NCBI GenBank assembly: GCA_021738535.1
Contig: JAIPBU010000024.1
Span: 1-58,129, forward strand
DNA length: 58,129 nucleotides
Direction of reading: 5' to 3'
Origin: Bacteroidales bacterium
GTDB taxonomy: Bacteria; Bacteroidota; Bacteroidia; Bacteroidales; VadinHA17
Every line of letters begins with the position of its first letter. The first letter of the stretch is position 1. The notes below the pieces were generated by a model, which searched no databases, was not told the origin of the DNA, and saw nothing but the letters and a program-made list of their open reading frames with translations. This document shows, in pieces, positions 9,284 through 18,912 of the stretch. The position numbers and the translations under genes were made by a program.

Positions 9284-10780
9284 ATGGATATTTATAATAA
9301 CTCTGAAATCTGGTTTATCTGTGGAAGTCAGCACCTGTACGGTGAAGATGTGTTAAAAAAAGTTGAGCAGAACTCAATACAGATCAGCTCATCTCTTAAC
9401 GGGAATAAACATATACCTGTAAAAATAATCTTTAAAGAAGTTCTTACTTCGGCTGATTCCATTACAGCTCTATTATCAAAAGCAAACAATGACGATAGAT
9501 GTATTGGTGTAATTGCATGGATGCATACTTTTTCTCCTGCAAAAATGTGGATAAACGGGCTGAACCTATTGAGAAAGCCCCTTCTGCATTTTCACACTCA
9601 GTTCAACAGGGATATTCCCTGGGAGACTATTGACATGGATTTCATGAACCTTAACCAGTCGGCTCACGGGGGCAGGGAATTTGGTTTCGGTGCTTCACGA
9701 CTCAGAAAGGAAAGAAAGATTGTTGCAGGACACTGGGAAGATGAAGAATGTATTACAGATATAGCCATATGGGCACGCGCAGCTGTTGCTTTTGCCGACA
9801 CCCTGACGATGAATGTGGCCAGGTTTGGTGACAACATGAGAGGTGTGGCAGTAACAGAAGGAGACAAGGTGGCGGCCCAGGCAGTAATGAATTATACTGT
9901 TAATGGATATGGTGTTGGCGATCTTGTAAAAAAGTGCAATGCAGTTGGGGATGATCAAATTGACAGACTGGTCCGGGAGTATGGTGACCTTTATGATGTT
10001 AAAGATGGCAGTATCCTTAAATCAGACTTTATCAGGGACGCCGCCAAAATAGAGCTTGGGATGAGGGCCTTCCTGGAAGAAGGCGGGTTCAGTGCATTTA
10101 CAACCAATTTTGAGGATCTGCATGGCTTGCCACAGTTGCCCGGACTTGCCGTACAACGCCTGATGGCTGATGGCTATGGCTTCGGTGCTGAAGGCGATTG
10201 GAAAACAGCAGCCCTGGTCAGGTCAATGAAAGTAATGTCATATGGTCTGAGTGGAGGAACTTCCTTTATGGAGGATTATACTTATCATCTTGAGCCTGGT
10301 AATAGTGCTGTCCTGGGAGCACACATGCTGGAAGTATGTCCATGCATAAGCTCTGATAGTCCTTCTCTAGAAGTGCATCCTCTCTCAATAGGGGGTAAGG
10401 ATGATCCGGCAAGACTTGTCTTTAAAGCTCACAGTGGAAATGGTCTCAATGCATCGGTCATAGACATGGGAAACAGGTTCAGGATGTTGCTTAACCCGGT
10501 GGAGGTTATTGAGTGCCCTGATATGCCAAAACTGCCGGTAGCAAGTGTGCTGTGGAAACCTTTACCTGATCTCAAAACGTCTGCAAAGGCCTGGATAATG
10601 GCAGGAGGGGCCCATCATACCAGCTTCTCCACTTCAGTGGACAGCAGGCATATGGAAGACTTTGCCTCTATGCTGGGTATAGAAGTTGTAAATATTGATA
10701 AGGACACAAAGCTGAGTGAGCTTGAAAAGGAAATGAAGTGGAATGAATTATATTTTCATTTGTCGAAAGGAATTGTTTAA
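9284..10780 (+). CDS. araA: L-arabinose isomerase
   Basis: Converts L-arabinose to L-ribulose, the first cytoplasmic step of arabinose breakdown; Mn-dependent in the family. I place the start at ATG 9284 ([11 protein letters not shown]), giving 498 residues, the usual length; a frame from 9254 overlaps the symporter end and adds ten unrelated residues. Recognisable family segments are '[13 protein letters not shown]' at the N-terminus, '[12 protein letters not shown]', '[12 protein letters not shown]', '[13 protein letters not shown]' and '[13 protein letters not shown]'. The metal-binding Glu and His residues appear within the second half (for example 'GGAHHTSFS'). Confidence 0.97.
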   Translation: MDIYNNSEIWFICGSQHLYGEDVLKKVEQNSIQISSSLNGNKHIPVKIIFKEVLTSADSITALLSKANNDDRCIGVIAWMHTFSPAKMWINGLNLLRKPLLHFHTQFNRDIPWETIDMDFMNLNQSAHGGREFGFGASRLRKERKIVAGHWEDEECITDIAIWARAAVAFADTLTMNVARFGDNMRGVAVTEGDKVAAQAVMNYTVNGYGVGDLVKKCNAVGDDQIDRLVREYGDLYDVKDGSILKSDFIRDAAKIELGMRAFLEEGGFSAFTTNFEDLHGLPQLPGLAVQRLMADGYGFGAEGDWKTAALVRSMKVMSYGLSGGTSFMEDYTYHLEPGNSAVLGAHMLEVCPCISSDSPSLEVHPLSIGGKDDPARLVFKAHSGNGLNASVIDMGNRFRMLLNPVEVIECPDMPKLPVASVLWKPLPDLKTSAKAWIMAGGAHHTSFSTSVDSRHMEDFASMLGIEVVNIDKDTKLSELEKEMKWNELYFHLSKGIV

Positions 10781-10796
10781 TTTAAGGTTAAATTAA
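10777..10796. promoter_or_regulatory. Candidate AraR operator (inverted repeat) between araA and araR
   Basis: TTAATTTAA (10777-10785), GG, TTAAATTAA (10788-10796): a perfect 9-bp inverted repeat overlapping the araA stop. The right half with its flank (AAGGTTAAATTA) recurs at about 7552-7563, upstream of the symporter. Shared half-sites before two transcription units of the same pathway suggest regulator binding, but the A+T-rich composition makes chance possible. Confidence 0.4.
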
Positions 10797-10843
10797 TTAC
10801 AGGTTAATTCTGTTAATATCCTTTTTTATATAATTTTCTCATC

Positions 10844-11548
10844 ATGACGGATCATTATTCGGTAAGTGATAAGCATCTGGTAGCAGTAGACTGTGTTATC
10901 TTTGGATATGATATCTATGACAAGGAGCTGAAACTGCTGCTTATTAAAAGGAAGTTTGAACCTGAATTCGGAAAATGGTCACTGCCGGGAGGATTTGTCA
11001 AAAAGGATGAATCAGTCAGCGGGGCGGCCTGCCGTGTTCTGTATCAGCTGACAGGACTTGCTGAACTATATATGGAGCAGTCTTATACCTATGGCGATAT
11101 AAACAGGGATACAGGCGGCAGGGTAATTACAATAACACATTTTGCCCTGATCAATGCTTATCAGCTTGATCCTGTTATGATTGAGGCCAGTTCAGCCCAC
11201 TGGAGGTCAATATCACGTATTCCAAAACTTATTTTTGACCACGAAAAAATTGTTAAGAAAGCACACCGGCAACTAATCGAAAGAATAAAAGTAAAACCTG
11301 TGGGATTCGAATTGCTCCCTGAAAAATTTACACTTGTTCAACTACAGCAGCTCTATGAAGCTATTTACCTCAGGACTATAGATAAACGAAATTTCAGGAA
11401 GAAAATAATATCAATGAACCTCCTGGAAAAACTGGATGAGAAAGAAAAGGAAACATCTAAAAAAGGAGCTTTCTATTATAAATTTATTCCTGCAAGGTAT
11501 GACGACTTCAGGCGGAAGGGATTTTATTTTAACCTTGACGTACAGTAA
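10844..11548 (+). CDS. araR: Nudix-fold transcriptional regulator of arabinose use (AraR, NrtR-like)
   Basis: A 234-residue protein with an N-terminal Nudix domain and a C-terminal winged helix ('FTLVQLQQLYEAIYLRTIDKRNFRKKIISM'). The Nudix box region at residues 49-72 keeps the GG and first Glu, but the catalytic REUxEExG part reads RVLYQLTG, so both catalytic glutamates are missing and hydrolysis is unlikely. This design is known for NrtR and for the Bacteroides AraR, where L-arabinose releases the repressor from DNA. Its place inside the araA-araD-araB operon supports the arabinose role. The inverted repeats at 10777-10796 and 11598-11609 are candidate sites. Confidence 0.88.
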   Translation: MTDHYSVSDKHLVAVDCVIFGYDIYDKELKLLLIKRKFEPEFGKWSLPGGFVKKDESVSGAACRVLYQLTGLAELYMEQSYTYGDINRDTGGRVITITHFALINAYQLDPVMIEASSAHWRSISRIPKLIFDHEKIVKKAHRQLIERIKVKPVGFELLPEKFTLVQLQQLYEAIYLRTIDKRNFRKKIISMNLLEKLDEKEKETSKKGAFYYKFIPARYDDFRRKGFYFNLDVQ

Positions 11549-11597
11549 AGGACAATTTCTAATACGATCCTGAATTTCTGCCGGAGTAATAAGCGTA

Positions 11598-11609
11598 AAT
11601 TGTACAATT
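11598..11609. promoter_or_regulatory. 12-bp palindrome upstream of araD
   Basis: AATTGTACAATT is a perfect palindrome 16 bases before the araD start in the 76-base araR-araD gap. It does not match the araA-araR inverted repeat closely, so it may be an independent site or chance. Confidence 0.25.
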
Positions 11610-11624
11610 AAAAAAGATCTTCTT

Positions 11625-12329
11625 ATGCTTGAGAAATTGAAAAATGAAGTCTGCAAAGCCAATATCGATCTGAAAAAGTCTGGTCTGGTTATACATACCT
11701 GGGGAAATGTGAGTGGGATCAGCAGGGATGATATGCTTATGGTTATTAAACCTTCAGGTGTGGGGTATGAAAAAATGAAGGCGGAAGATATGGTGGTTGT
11801 TGATATGTCCGGCAATGTAGTGGAGGGTGATTTGTTACCTTCATCTGATGCTCCTACCCACTTAGAGATCTATAAAAGCTTTGATTCTGTAAGCGGGATA
11901 GTCCATACTCATTCAACGCATGCTACTGCGTGGGCCCAGGCAGGATTGGATATACCTGCTATGGGGACAACTCACGCAGATCATTTCTATGGCGATATCC
12001 CATGCACAAGGCGGCTACAAGAGGAAGAAGTAGCAGAGGATTATGAAAAGAATACAGGTAAAGTCATTATTGAAACATTCAGCGACCTGGACCCGGCTAT
12101 GATGCCGGCCGTCAATGTTTTTGATCATGGTCCGTTTACCTGGGGTACAAGTCCGGATAATGCGGTTTATAATGCAGTTGTGCTTGAAGAAGTAGCCAGG
12201 ATGGCTTTAATGACTTATTCCCTGAAAGGAAACGATAAAATTGATAAATACTTACTTGATAAGCATTATTTAAGAAAACATGGCAAGGATGCTTATTACG
12301 GACAAAAAGATGACAGGAATAATGAGTAA
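11625..12329 (+). CDS. araD: L-ribulose-5-phosphate 4-epimerase
   Basis: Converts L-ribulose 5-phosphate to D-xylulose 5-phosphate, the exit of the arabinose pathway to the pentose phosphate pathway. The 234 residues match class II aldolase-fold epimerases. Visible motifs are '[12 protein letters not shown]' near the N-terminus (substrate loop), '[10 protein letters not shown]', the zinc-binding '[12 protein letters not shown]' and 'DHFYGDIPC', and 'FDHGPFTWG'. The stop overlaps the araB start by eight bases, suggesting translational coupling. Confidence 0.97.
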   Translation: MLEKLKNEVCKANIDLKKSGLVIHTWGNVSGISRDDMLMVIKPSGVGYEKMKAEDMVVVDMSGNVVEGDLLPSSDAPTHLEIYKSFDSVSGIVHTHSTHATAWAQAGLDIPAMGTTHADHFYGDIPCTRRLQEEEVAEDYEKNTGKVIIETFSDLDPAMMPAVNVFDHGPFTWGTSPDNAVYNAVVLEEVARMALMTYSLKGNDKIDKYLLDKHYLRKHGKDAYYGQKDDRNNE

Positions 12330-13986
12330 ATATGTTATTGGAATAGATTATGGAACCCTGTCAGGACGTTCTGTCCTGATAGATGTAAGCAATGGAAATG
12401 AATTAGCCAGCTCGGTTTTTGACTATCCACATGCCGTTATGGATGAAAAACTACCTGATGGTACAGCCCTGGGAGTGGATTGGGCTTTGCAACACCCGGA
12501 TGATTACCTGGATGTACTGGGTAATACAGTTCCCTCAGTTATGAAAATGGCCGGTATAGATGCCAAAGACGTAATTGGTGTAGGCATTGACTTTACAGCA
12601 TGCACGGTTTTGCCTGCAAAAGCTGACGGTACGCCGCTGTGTAAAACTGAAAAATTCAAATCTGAACCCAATGCATGGGTTAAATTATGGAAGCATCATG
12701 CAGCCCAGGAAGAAGCCAACAGGCTGAATGAAATTGCTGAAGAACAGGGTCAGGATTTCCTGAAAAGATATGGTGGTAAGATTTCCTCTGAATGGATGGT
12801 TCCTAAAGTATGGCAGACACTTAACGAAGCTCCGGAAGTCTACAATGAAGCTGACAGGTTTATTGAGGCTGCTGACTGGGTTATCTGGCAGCTGACAGGT
12901 AGTGAGAAAAGAAATACCTGCACTGCAGGATATAAAGCTATATGGCATAAGCATAATGGTTATCCTGATAAGGATTTCTTTGCTTCCCTGCATCCCGGAA
13001 TGAGAAATTTCACACAGGAAAAACTTTCGGATGATTTATACCCTGTAGGGACTAAAGCAGGTGAGATAAGCAGTTGGGCGGCCCAACTTACCGGTCTTAA
13101 AGAAGGAACTGCCGTAGCAGTTGCCAATGTAGACGCCCATGTTTCAGTACCTGCAGTTGGAATAACAGACGCAGCCAAAATGCTCATGATAATGGGAACA
13201 TCCACATGTCATATGGTACTGGGTGAGAAGGAAAAGACCGTGCCCGGAATGTGCGGGGTAGTGGAAGATGGTATTATAGAGGGATTTTTAGGATACGAGG
13301 CAGGACAATCATGTGTGGGTGATCATTTCCAGTGGTTTGTTGATAATTCAACACCCCCGTCATATTTTAAAGAAGCAGAAGACAGGGGAATTGACATACA
13401 TGATTTATTAACACTTAAAGCAGAAAAACTGAAGCCGGGTGAAAGCGGGTTGATGGCACTGGACTGGTGGAATGGAAACAGGTCTGTCCTGGTAGATGTT
13501 GACCTGAGTGGTATGATGGTGGGATTGACACTTGCAACCAGGCCGGAAGAAATATACAGGGCTCTGATTGAAGCAACTGCATATGGGACAAGGATGATAA
13601 TTGAAACTTTCAGGGGAAACGGAGTACCTGTTAATGAACTGTATGCTGCAGGAGGTATTGCTGAGAAGAATCCTTTTATTATGCAGATTTACGCTGACGT
13701 GACTAACATGGAGATAAAGATATCAGGTTCGCCACAGACCCCCGCACTGGGATCGGCAATGTTCGGGGCTGTTGCAGCAGGCAGGGAACAGGGAGGCTAT
13801 GAAAATATTGTTGATGCTGCTGATAAGATGAGTAAGCTCAAAGATAAAGTTTACAGACCGGTGAAGGAAAATGCTGCTGTTTATGATAAATTGTTTGCTG
13901 AGTACAAATTCCTGCATGATTATTTTGGTCGTGGAGCCAATGATGTCATGAAAAGACTCAAAAATATCAGGAAAACCCACGTTTGA
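12322..13986 (+). CDS. araB: Ribulokinase
   Basis: Phosphorylates L-ribulose with ATP, the second pathway step. A FGGY-family kinase of 554 residues from ATG 12322 ([17 protein letters not shown]); an upstream frame from 12280 lies inside araD and is unlikely. Family marks are the phosphate-1 loop '[10 protein letters not shown]', '[10 protein letters not shown]', '[11 protein letters not shown]', '[10 protein letters not shown]' and the C-terminal '[19 protein letters not shown]'. It overlaps araD by eight bases and precedes the GH127 gene by 23 bases. Confidence 0.97.
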   Translation: MSKYVIGIDYGTLSGRSVLIDVSNGNELASSVFDYPHAVMDEKLPDGTALGVDWALQHPDDYLDVLGNTVPSVMKMAGIDAKDVIGVGIDFTACTVLPAKADGTPLCKTEKFKSEPNAWVKLWKHHAAQEEANRLNEIAEEQGQDFLKRYGGKISSEWMVPKVWQTLNEAPEVYNEADRFIEAADWVIWQLTGSEKRNTCTAGYKAIWHKHNGYPDKDFFASLHPGMRNFTQEKLSDDLYPVGTKAGEISSWAAQLTGLKEGTAVAVANVDAHVSVPAVGITDAAKMLMIMGTSTCHMVLGEKEKTVPGMCGVVEDGIIEGFLGYEAGQSCVGDHFQWFVDNSTPPSYFKEAEDRGIDIHDLLTLKAEKLKPGESGLMALDWWNGNRSVLVDVDLSGMMVGLTLATRPEEIYRALIEATAYGTRMIIETFRGNGVPVNELYAAGGIAEKNPFIMQIYADVTNMEIKISGSPQTPALGSAMFGAVAAGREQGGYENIVDAADKMSKLKDKVYRPVKENAAVYDKLFAEYKFLHDYFGRGANDVMKRLKNIRKTHV

Positions 13987-14009
13987 TTAAAAATAAAAAA
14001 TTAATATGA

Positions 14010-16403
14010 ATGTTTAGATTCAGAATCACTTTACTATTATTCATCCCATTGCTGTTTTCAGCTTGTTCAGACAGCCCTGGTGGTGAGACGTCCATGGTTG
14101 AACCCGTTCCTTTTACATCCGTGAAAGTGACTGATAATTTCTGGGCAGACAGACTGGAATCGAACCGTACATCAACCATTCCCATAGCAATAGAGCAGTC
14201 TGAGATAACCGGCCGTATAAAGAACTTTGAAGTAGCTGCAGGAATGGCTCAGGGAGAGTTTTGCTCAGAAGCACCTTTTGATGATTCGGATGTATTCAAG
14301 ATAATTGAGGGAGCAAGCTATTCACTGCAGACCTACCCTGACCCGGAACTGGAAGCTCTGCTTGATTCATTGATAATGAAAATAGGAGCAGCACAGGAGG
14401 AAGATGGTTATCTTTATACATATCGTACTATTATGGGAGATGACTCTCATCCCTGGATAGGGTCTGATAGATGGGAGTTGACACATATCCTTAGCCATGA
14501 ACTCTATAACCTTGGACATATGTATGAGGCTGCAGTGGCACATTACCGGGCCACAGGAAAGCGTACCTTCCTTGATATAGCAATCAAATCGGCCAACCTT
14601 GTTGATCGTGATTTCGGATGGGGAAAGATAGAAAACTATCCTGGTCACCAGGAGATAGAAACAGGCCTGGTTAAACTGTATCGAGTAACGGGTGATGAGA
14701 AATATCTTGACCTGGCCAGGTTTTTCCTCGATGTGCGTGGTCCCGGCGGAGAAGAATATTCCCAATCGCATAAGAAGGTAGTGGATCAGCGTGAGGCTGT
14801 TGGTCATTCCGTTAGGGCTGCATATATGTATACCGGTATGGCTGATGTAGCAGCTCTGACAGGTGACGATGACTATATAAAGGCCATAGGAGAGATATGG
14901 AAGGATATCGTTCACAGGAAGATATATGTTACAGGAGGTATTGGTGCTGCGGGAGGTAATGAAGGATTTGCAGAGCCCTATAACCTGCCAAACCTGACTG
15001 CCTATTGTGAAACATGCGCCTCAATAGCAAATGTATTCTGGAACCAGAGAATGTTTCTGCATCACGGAGAGTCAAAATACTATGATGTACTGGAAAGAAC
15101 ACTTTATAATGCGCTGCTATCAGGAGTAAGCCTTTCTGGCGACCTTTTCTTCTATCCCAACGTACTGGAATCAACAGGTAATCACAGCAGACAGAAATGG
15201 TTTGGTTGTGCCTGCTGTCCCTCAAATATATCACGCTTTATCCCTTCACTGCCCGGATATGTTTATGCAAGGACAGATAATGATATTTTTGTAAACCTTT
15301 ACCTCTCCAACAGTGCAAAAATAAACCTGCCCGGCAACAATGTTGAACTGGTACAGGAGACGGATTATCCCTATGATGGTGATGTGAAGATAACTGTTAA
15401 TCCTGAGAAACCGGGAAAATTCTCTATCAGGCTCAGGGTTCCGGGATGGGCTGAAGGCACCGCGATACCCGGGCAGCTCTATACTTTTTCAGATACACAG
15501 GAAGGTGAGATTTCATTGAAAGTTAACGGTAAACCTGAGCGTATAAAAAAAGATAATGGTTATGTCATTCTCAATCGCAAATGGAAGACAGGGGATAATA
15601 TAAGTCTTAGTATGCCAATGGAAGTGCGTACTGTGATAGCGGATGAAAGGGTAGAGGCTGACAGAGGAAGGTTTGCTGTCCAGAGGGGACCCCTGGTGTA
15701 TGCAGCTGAGTGGGCCGACAATGATGGGGAGGTGCTGAATCTTGTTTTCAGTCCCGGGGAAGAGATGAGCCTTGAAGAGCGACCCGGAATGCTTCATGGT
15801 ACTGTTGTAATAAAAACAAAGGCTCAGCCTGCTGTAAAAAGACTTGATTCAAGCATAGAAACGGGTGAAAAGCGTGATGTTGTGCTTATACCCTATCACT
15901 TGTGGAATAACAGGGGACCTGGTGAAATGATGGTATGGCTGCCGGAGCAGCCTGAAGCTGCGATGGCCACCCCGGCACCTACAATAGCTTATCGCAGCAA
16001 GGTGTCAGGCAGCAAGATGAACCGCTCACTCAGTACAATAAAAGACCAGTATGAGCCGGAAAACTCGATTGATAAAACACGGTCTTACTTTCACTGGTGG
16101 CCGGAAACTAATAAATGGGTATGGCTTCAGTATGCTTTTGAAAAACCTGAGACAGTTTCCAAGTCTGGAGTTTACTGGTTCGACGACTGGCCACATGGCG
16201 GTTGCAGGATACCTGATGAGTGGGAATTGCTTTACAGGTCAGGGAATAGCTGGATCCCTGTTGATCTGAATAGTGAATACACGGTGAGTAAAGATCAATG
16301 GAATACCGTGGAGTTTGAACCCGTAAAAACCGATGCCCTGCGGCTCAGGGTGAAACTGAGCAAGGATTTCTCAAGTGGTGTGCATGAATGGGTGGTGGAA
16401 TAG
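14010..16403 (+). CDS. GH127-family beta-L-arabinofuranosidase-like lipoprotein
   Basis: A 797-residue exported enzyme likely to release L-arabinose from beta-L-arabinofuranosides for the operon it ends. The signal peptide has a lipobox ending at Cys19 (LLFSAC). The GH127 (formerly DUF1680) alpha/alpha-barrel spans about residues 30-630. The zinc/nucleophile signature is complete: Glu334 and Cys336 in 'YCETCA', and Cys402-Cys403 in 'CACCPSN', equivalent to the Glu, Cys and Cys-Cys of characterised beta-L-arabinofuranosidases. Residues about 650-797 form a Trp-rich beta domain, perhaps discoidin-like and sugar-binding. It converges on the M64 gene with only ten bases between stops. Confidence 0.9.
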   Translation: MFRFRITLLLFIPLLFSACSDSPGGETSMVEPVPFTSVKVTDNFWADRLESNRTSTIPIAIEQSEITGRIKNFEVAAGMAQGEFCSEAPFDDSDVFKIIEGASYSLQTYPDPELEALLDSLIMKIGAAQEEDGYLYTYRTIMGDDSHPWIGSDRWELTHILSHELYNLGHMYEAAVAHYRATGKRTFLDIAIKSANLVDRDFGWGKIENYPGHQEIETGLVKLYRVTGDEKYLDLARFFLDVRGPGGEEYSQSHKKVVDQREAVGHSVRAAYMYTGMADVAALTGDDDYIKAIGEIWKDIVHRKIYVTGGIGAAGGNEGFAEPYNLPNLTAYCETCASIANVFWNQRMFLHHGESKYYDVLERTLYNALLSGVSLSGDLFFYPNVLESTGNHSRQKWFGCACCPSNISRFIPSLPGYVYARTDNDIFVNLYLSNSAKINLPGNNVELVQETDYPYDGDVKITVNPEKPGKFSIRLRVPGWAEGTAIPGQLYTFSDTQEGEISLKVNGKPERIKKDNGYVILNRKWKTGDNISLSMPMEVRTVIADERVEADRGRFAVQRGPLVYAAEWADNDGEVLNLVFSPGEEMSLEERPGMLHGTVVIKTKAQPAVKRLDSSIETGEKRDVVLIPYHLWNNRGPGEMMVWLPEQPEAAMATPAPTIAYRSKVSGSKMNRSLSTIKDQYEPENSIDKTRSYFHWWPETNKWVWLQYAFEKPETVSKSGVYWFDDWPHGGCRIPDEWELLYRSGNSWIPVDLNSEYTVSKDQWNTVEFEPVKTDALRLRVKLSKDFSSGVHEWVVE

Positions 16404-16413
16404 TCCGGTCCTG

Positions 16414-17688
16414 CTAACGGATATAATATTGAATCATATCAGATAGGGCTCGCTGGCAAACCTTGCAGAATCCTTCTGCCTCATTGCTTTTCATACGGCA
16501 ATCGATCTGCGGCCGGTAGATGCCTTTGGCTGAATATCCTCCTCCTTCAAAAAGGCCTGTTGTTTCTTTGTATTCCTCAGTAGGCGGAGTGGGTATTGGT
16601 GTGCTCTCAGATATCATATCCTTCCACTTACTATCAAAATTTACCAGTGTTGTAATATTAGCTTCCCATGGTTCAACATCAATAGGATAAAACTCTTCAT
16701 ACGCTACATCTGAAGAATAATACTCATCTGCAAGTCCACCGAAGCCATGTCCGAATTCATGTATAAATACTTCAGGTGTAAGCTGATGATCCGATGTAGT
16801 ACCTGAATAATAATTATACATCCCTCCACCGCCGTAGTGCTCACTGTTTATCAGAACTATGATATTATCATAGGGTACTACTGCTGCATAATCACGTACC
16901 GATTTAATATCGAAGGTTGTAAGATACCTGGCCAGGTCAAAGGTATAATAACTACTGTTCAGGGCTGTTTTGCGGTAAATATTTTCACCCGGTATATCTG
17001 TACCCGGTTCAGCTGATACAGCATCAACCGCCCATATATTGATATGTTCACTGTATTCATTGAAAGGGGCAGTTTTTAATAGTATCTCTGACAGGCGTTT
17101 TACATCAGCATGAAATTTACCCATTTCCCCGGATGTATAGCCCTCTGCAATAAAGGCCAGATCAACTGCCTTGTGATGGTCTTCCTTCCCATGTATTTTT
17201 TTATAAGTTGTGCTTTTGACAGGTTCGTGCAGTATAAAATAATTCTCAGGGTCTATGGTTCTTTCGTAGATTTTGAGGAGATTACCATCCTTCATGTAGC
17301 GTTTCAGTACAAAGCGGACCTTATTTTTAGGATAAGGGAAGGTAGCCACTTCGTAGAAACTTCTTTCAATTTGTTTGGCTTCTGCCGTGGTTTGCCATTC
17401 CTGGAACAGAGACCCGTAGCCTCTTGAGTATATCAGTTTACCTGACTCAAAGTCATATATTTCATAGCGCAGGTTACCGTAGTTAAACGGATCGACAAGA
17501 TTGTTAAGTGATCCGCCGTAATAGGGCTCCTCTTTTAATTCTAGCGGATATGCTTCTGTAAGCTCTTGGTTCCCTGCCAGCATGAAATCAAACCGGAGGG
17601 TTTTATCCAGGAAGTAATCTTCAAACTTAACCTGGGCCGTAGCAGTAAGACTGATGGCCAGTAAGGTAAAACATATGATATTTTTCAT
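16414..17688 (-). CDS. M64 family zinc metallopeptidase (IgA peptidase M64-like)
   Basis: A 424-residue secreted protease. A signal peptide (residues 1-19, ending TATAQ) is followed by an N-terminal beta domain (to about 160) and the catalytic domain starting 'VDLAFIAEGYT'. The zinc motif HEFGHGFGGLADEY is at residues 310-323, an extended HExxHxxGxxxDE typical of the M64 family. Cysteines near the C-terminus (CRMKSNEAEGFCKVC) probably form structural disulfides or bind metal. It is six bases after the transaldolase gene; a functional link is not obvious. Despite the family name, IgA cleavage should not be assumed. Confidence 0.93.
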   Translation of the reverse strand: MKNIICFTLLAISLTATAQVKFEDYFLDKTLRFDFMLAGNQELTEAYPLELKEEPYYGGSLNNLVDPFNYGNLRYEIYDFESGKLIYSRGYGSLFQEWQTTAEAKQIERSFYEVATFPYPKNKVRFVLKRYMKDGNLLKIYERTIDPENYFILHEPVKSTTYKKIHGKEDHHKAVDLAFIAEGYTSGEMGKFHADVKRLSEILLKTAPFNEYSEHINIWAVDAVSAEPGTDIPGENIYRKTALNSSYYTFDLARYLTTFDIKSVRDYAAVVPYDNIIVLINSEHYGGGGMYNYYSGTTSDHQLTPEVFIHEFGHGFGGLADEYYSSDVAYEEFYPIDVEPWEANITTLVNFDSKWKDMISESTPIPTPPTEEYKETTGLFEGGGYSAKGIYRPQIDCRMKSNEAEGFCKVCQRALSDMIQYYIR

Positions 17689-17694
17689 GGCCTG

Positions 17695-18903
17695 CTATTT
17701 TATTATGGATTCTATTCTGTTGTCCAGTGCAGCCTGGTCAGAAGTAAAAGAAGCCAGACCTGCAAGATTCAGCAGTGTGTCAGGTGCTATTTCGCCGGCA
17801 TTAATCCTGTCCAGCCAGGCTGATCGAACAGGTATTTTTCCATCATCACTTATTCTCTTATTGTCAGTATCATTCAGAATGGGAAACATATCTTCATAAC
17901 CTTCATTACGCATTATAGATTCCAGGTCTGATCCTGTACCGGGCAGCTGTTCTCCAATTTTCTTTGCCACTTGTGACATCTTTTTATCTGCTTCCCAGAA
18001 TTTATTCATTCCTTCTGATGCAGGATCAATATCTATACCAGGCTTATAGTCGTCCAGCAACCTTGATCTGAATGATCCGTCAAGCTCCCTGCGACCTGTT
18101 CCTCCAATTTTTGGAGGTATAGTAAAAACATCTACTCCTGCAAGTAACCCGAGCTGGTCATGATGTCTTATACTGGCGGCAATAAGTTTTGTGTTACTTC
18201 CAAGCTCAGATCCTATTTTACTTATGTGTTTCTGTGTTTCGATTACAGTTTTTTCTCCTATTCCTGATCCGTCTCCTATATTATTATTGGCAACGTAAGC
18301 TCCAATTCTTCCGAGGAACACATTCAAATAAGATGGTCTGGAAATATAAGCTGCCATTACATTGTGACGGGCACTGAAACCGAGAGTGAAATTTATCCTG
18401 ACTCCCCTGTCCCTTAATATTCTGGCCCCTATCAGACCGGATGCAGTGTATGGGACCTTAATAATAAATTTTTCAGGGCAGATAGAATGGTAGCGAAGTC
18501 CGTAATTAACAATATCATCAATATTATGAGCAGTATTGGTATGTAATTCAACACTTACGTCACCGCCAAACTTATGGGTAAGCCTCAGTCCATGACGGGC
18601 ATTAAGGATGAATGCCGTTTCAATTATTATTTTTTCATCCGGAAGGCCGGATAGAATATCCCGGGTACGGGGAATAAAATCATCGTAAATGCCTTTTTGA
18701 ATGACTTTATTTATTAATGTATTATTGGTGGTTAATGCTTCCATGTCGCCTGTCCAGACATCAAGAGCTTCTTCCATATCTCCTGTATCAAGCCAGAGGG
18801 TTGTTCCTGTATTATGTAAGTTAGCCCAGAATGGATCTGAGGCTGCATTAACCCTTTCTTCATTTATGCCATCGATAATGAAATTCTTAATTTTATTCTC
18901 CAT
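17695..18903 (-). CDS. Transaldolase family protein
   Basis: A 402-residue TIM-barrel aldolase of the transaldolase family, which moves dihydroxyacetone units between sugar phosphates in the non-oxidative pentose phosphate pathway. The catalytic lysine is Lys149 in 'EKFIIKVPYTASG'. Other family marks are 'TTNNTLINKVIQKG' near residue 60 and 'NFTLGFSARHNVMAAY'. It is longer than classical TalB (about 317) and has an extra C-terminal helical part. It could feed on the xylulose 5-phosphate made by the arabinose operon, though it is in a different transcription unit. Nine bases separate it from the MscS gene. Confidence 0.85.
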   Translation of the reverse strand: MENKIKNFIIDGINEERVNAASDPFWANLHNTGTTLWLDTGDMEEALDVWTGDMEALTTNNTLINKVIQKGIYDDFIPRTRDILSGLPDEKIIIETAFILNARHGLRLTHKFGGDVSVELHTNTAHNIDDIVNYGLRYHSICPEKFIIKVPYTASGLIGARILRDRGVRINFTLGFSARHNVMAAYISRPSYLNVFLGRIGAYVANNNIGDGSGIGEKTVIETQKHISKIGSELGSNTKLIAASIRHHDQLGLLAGVDVFTIPPKIGGTGRRELDGSFRSRLLDDYKPGIDIDPASEGMNKFWEADKKMSQVAKKIGEQLPGTGSDLESIMRNEGYEDMFPILNDTDNKRISDDGKIPVRSAWLDRINAGEIAPDTLLNLAGLASFTSDQAALDNRIESIIK

Positions 18904-18912
18904 AATTTATTT

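Noticed and set aside
14367..14915. 182-residue minus-strand frame inside the GH127 gene
   Set aside because: Shadow of a strongly conserved enzyme; Ile/Cys/Tyr-rich composition typical of antisense frames.
17695..18903. Transaldolase as a member of the arabinose operon
   Set aside because: It lies on the opposite strand in a separate gene block; only a metabolic link can be proposed.
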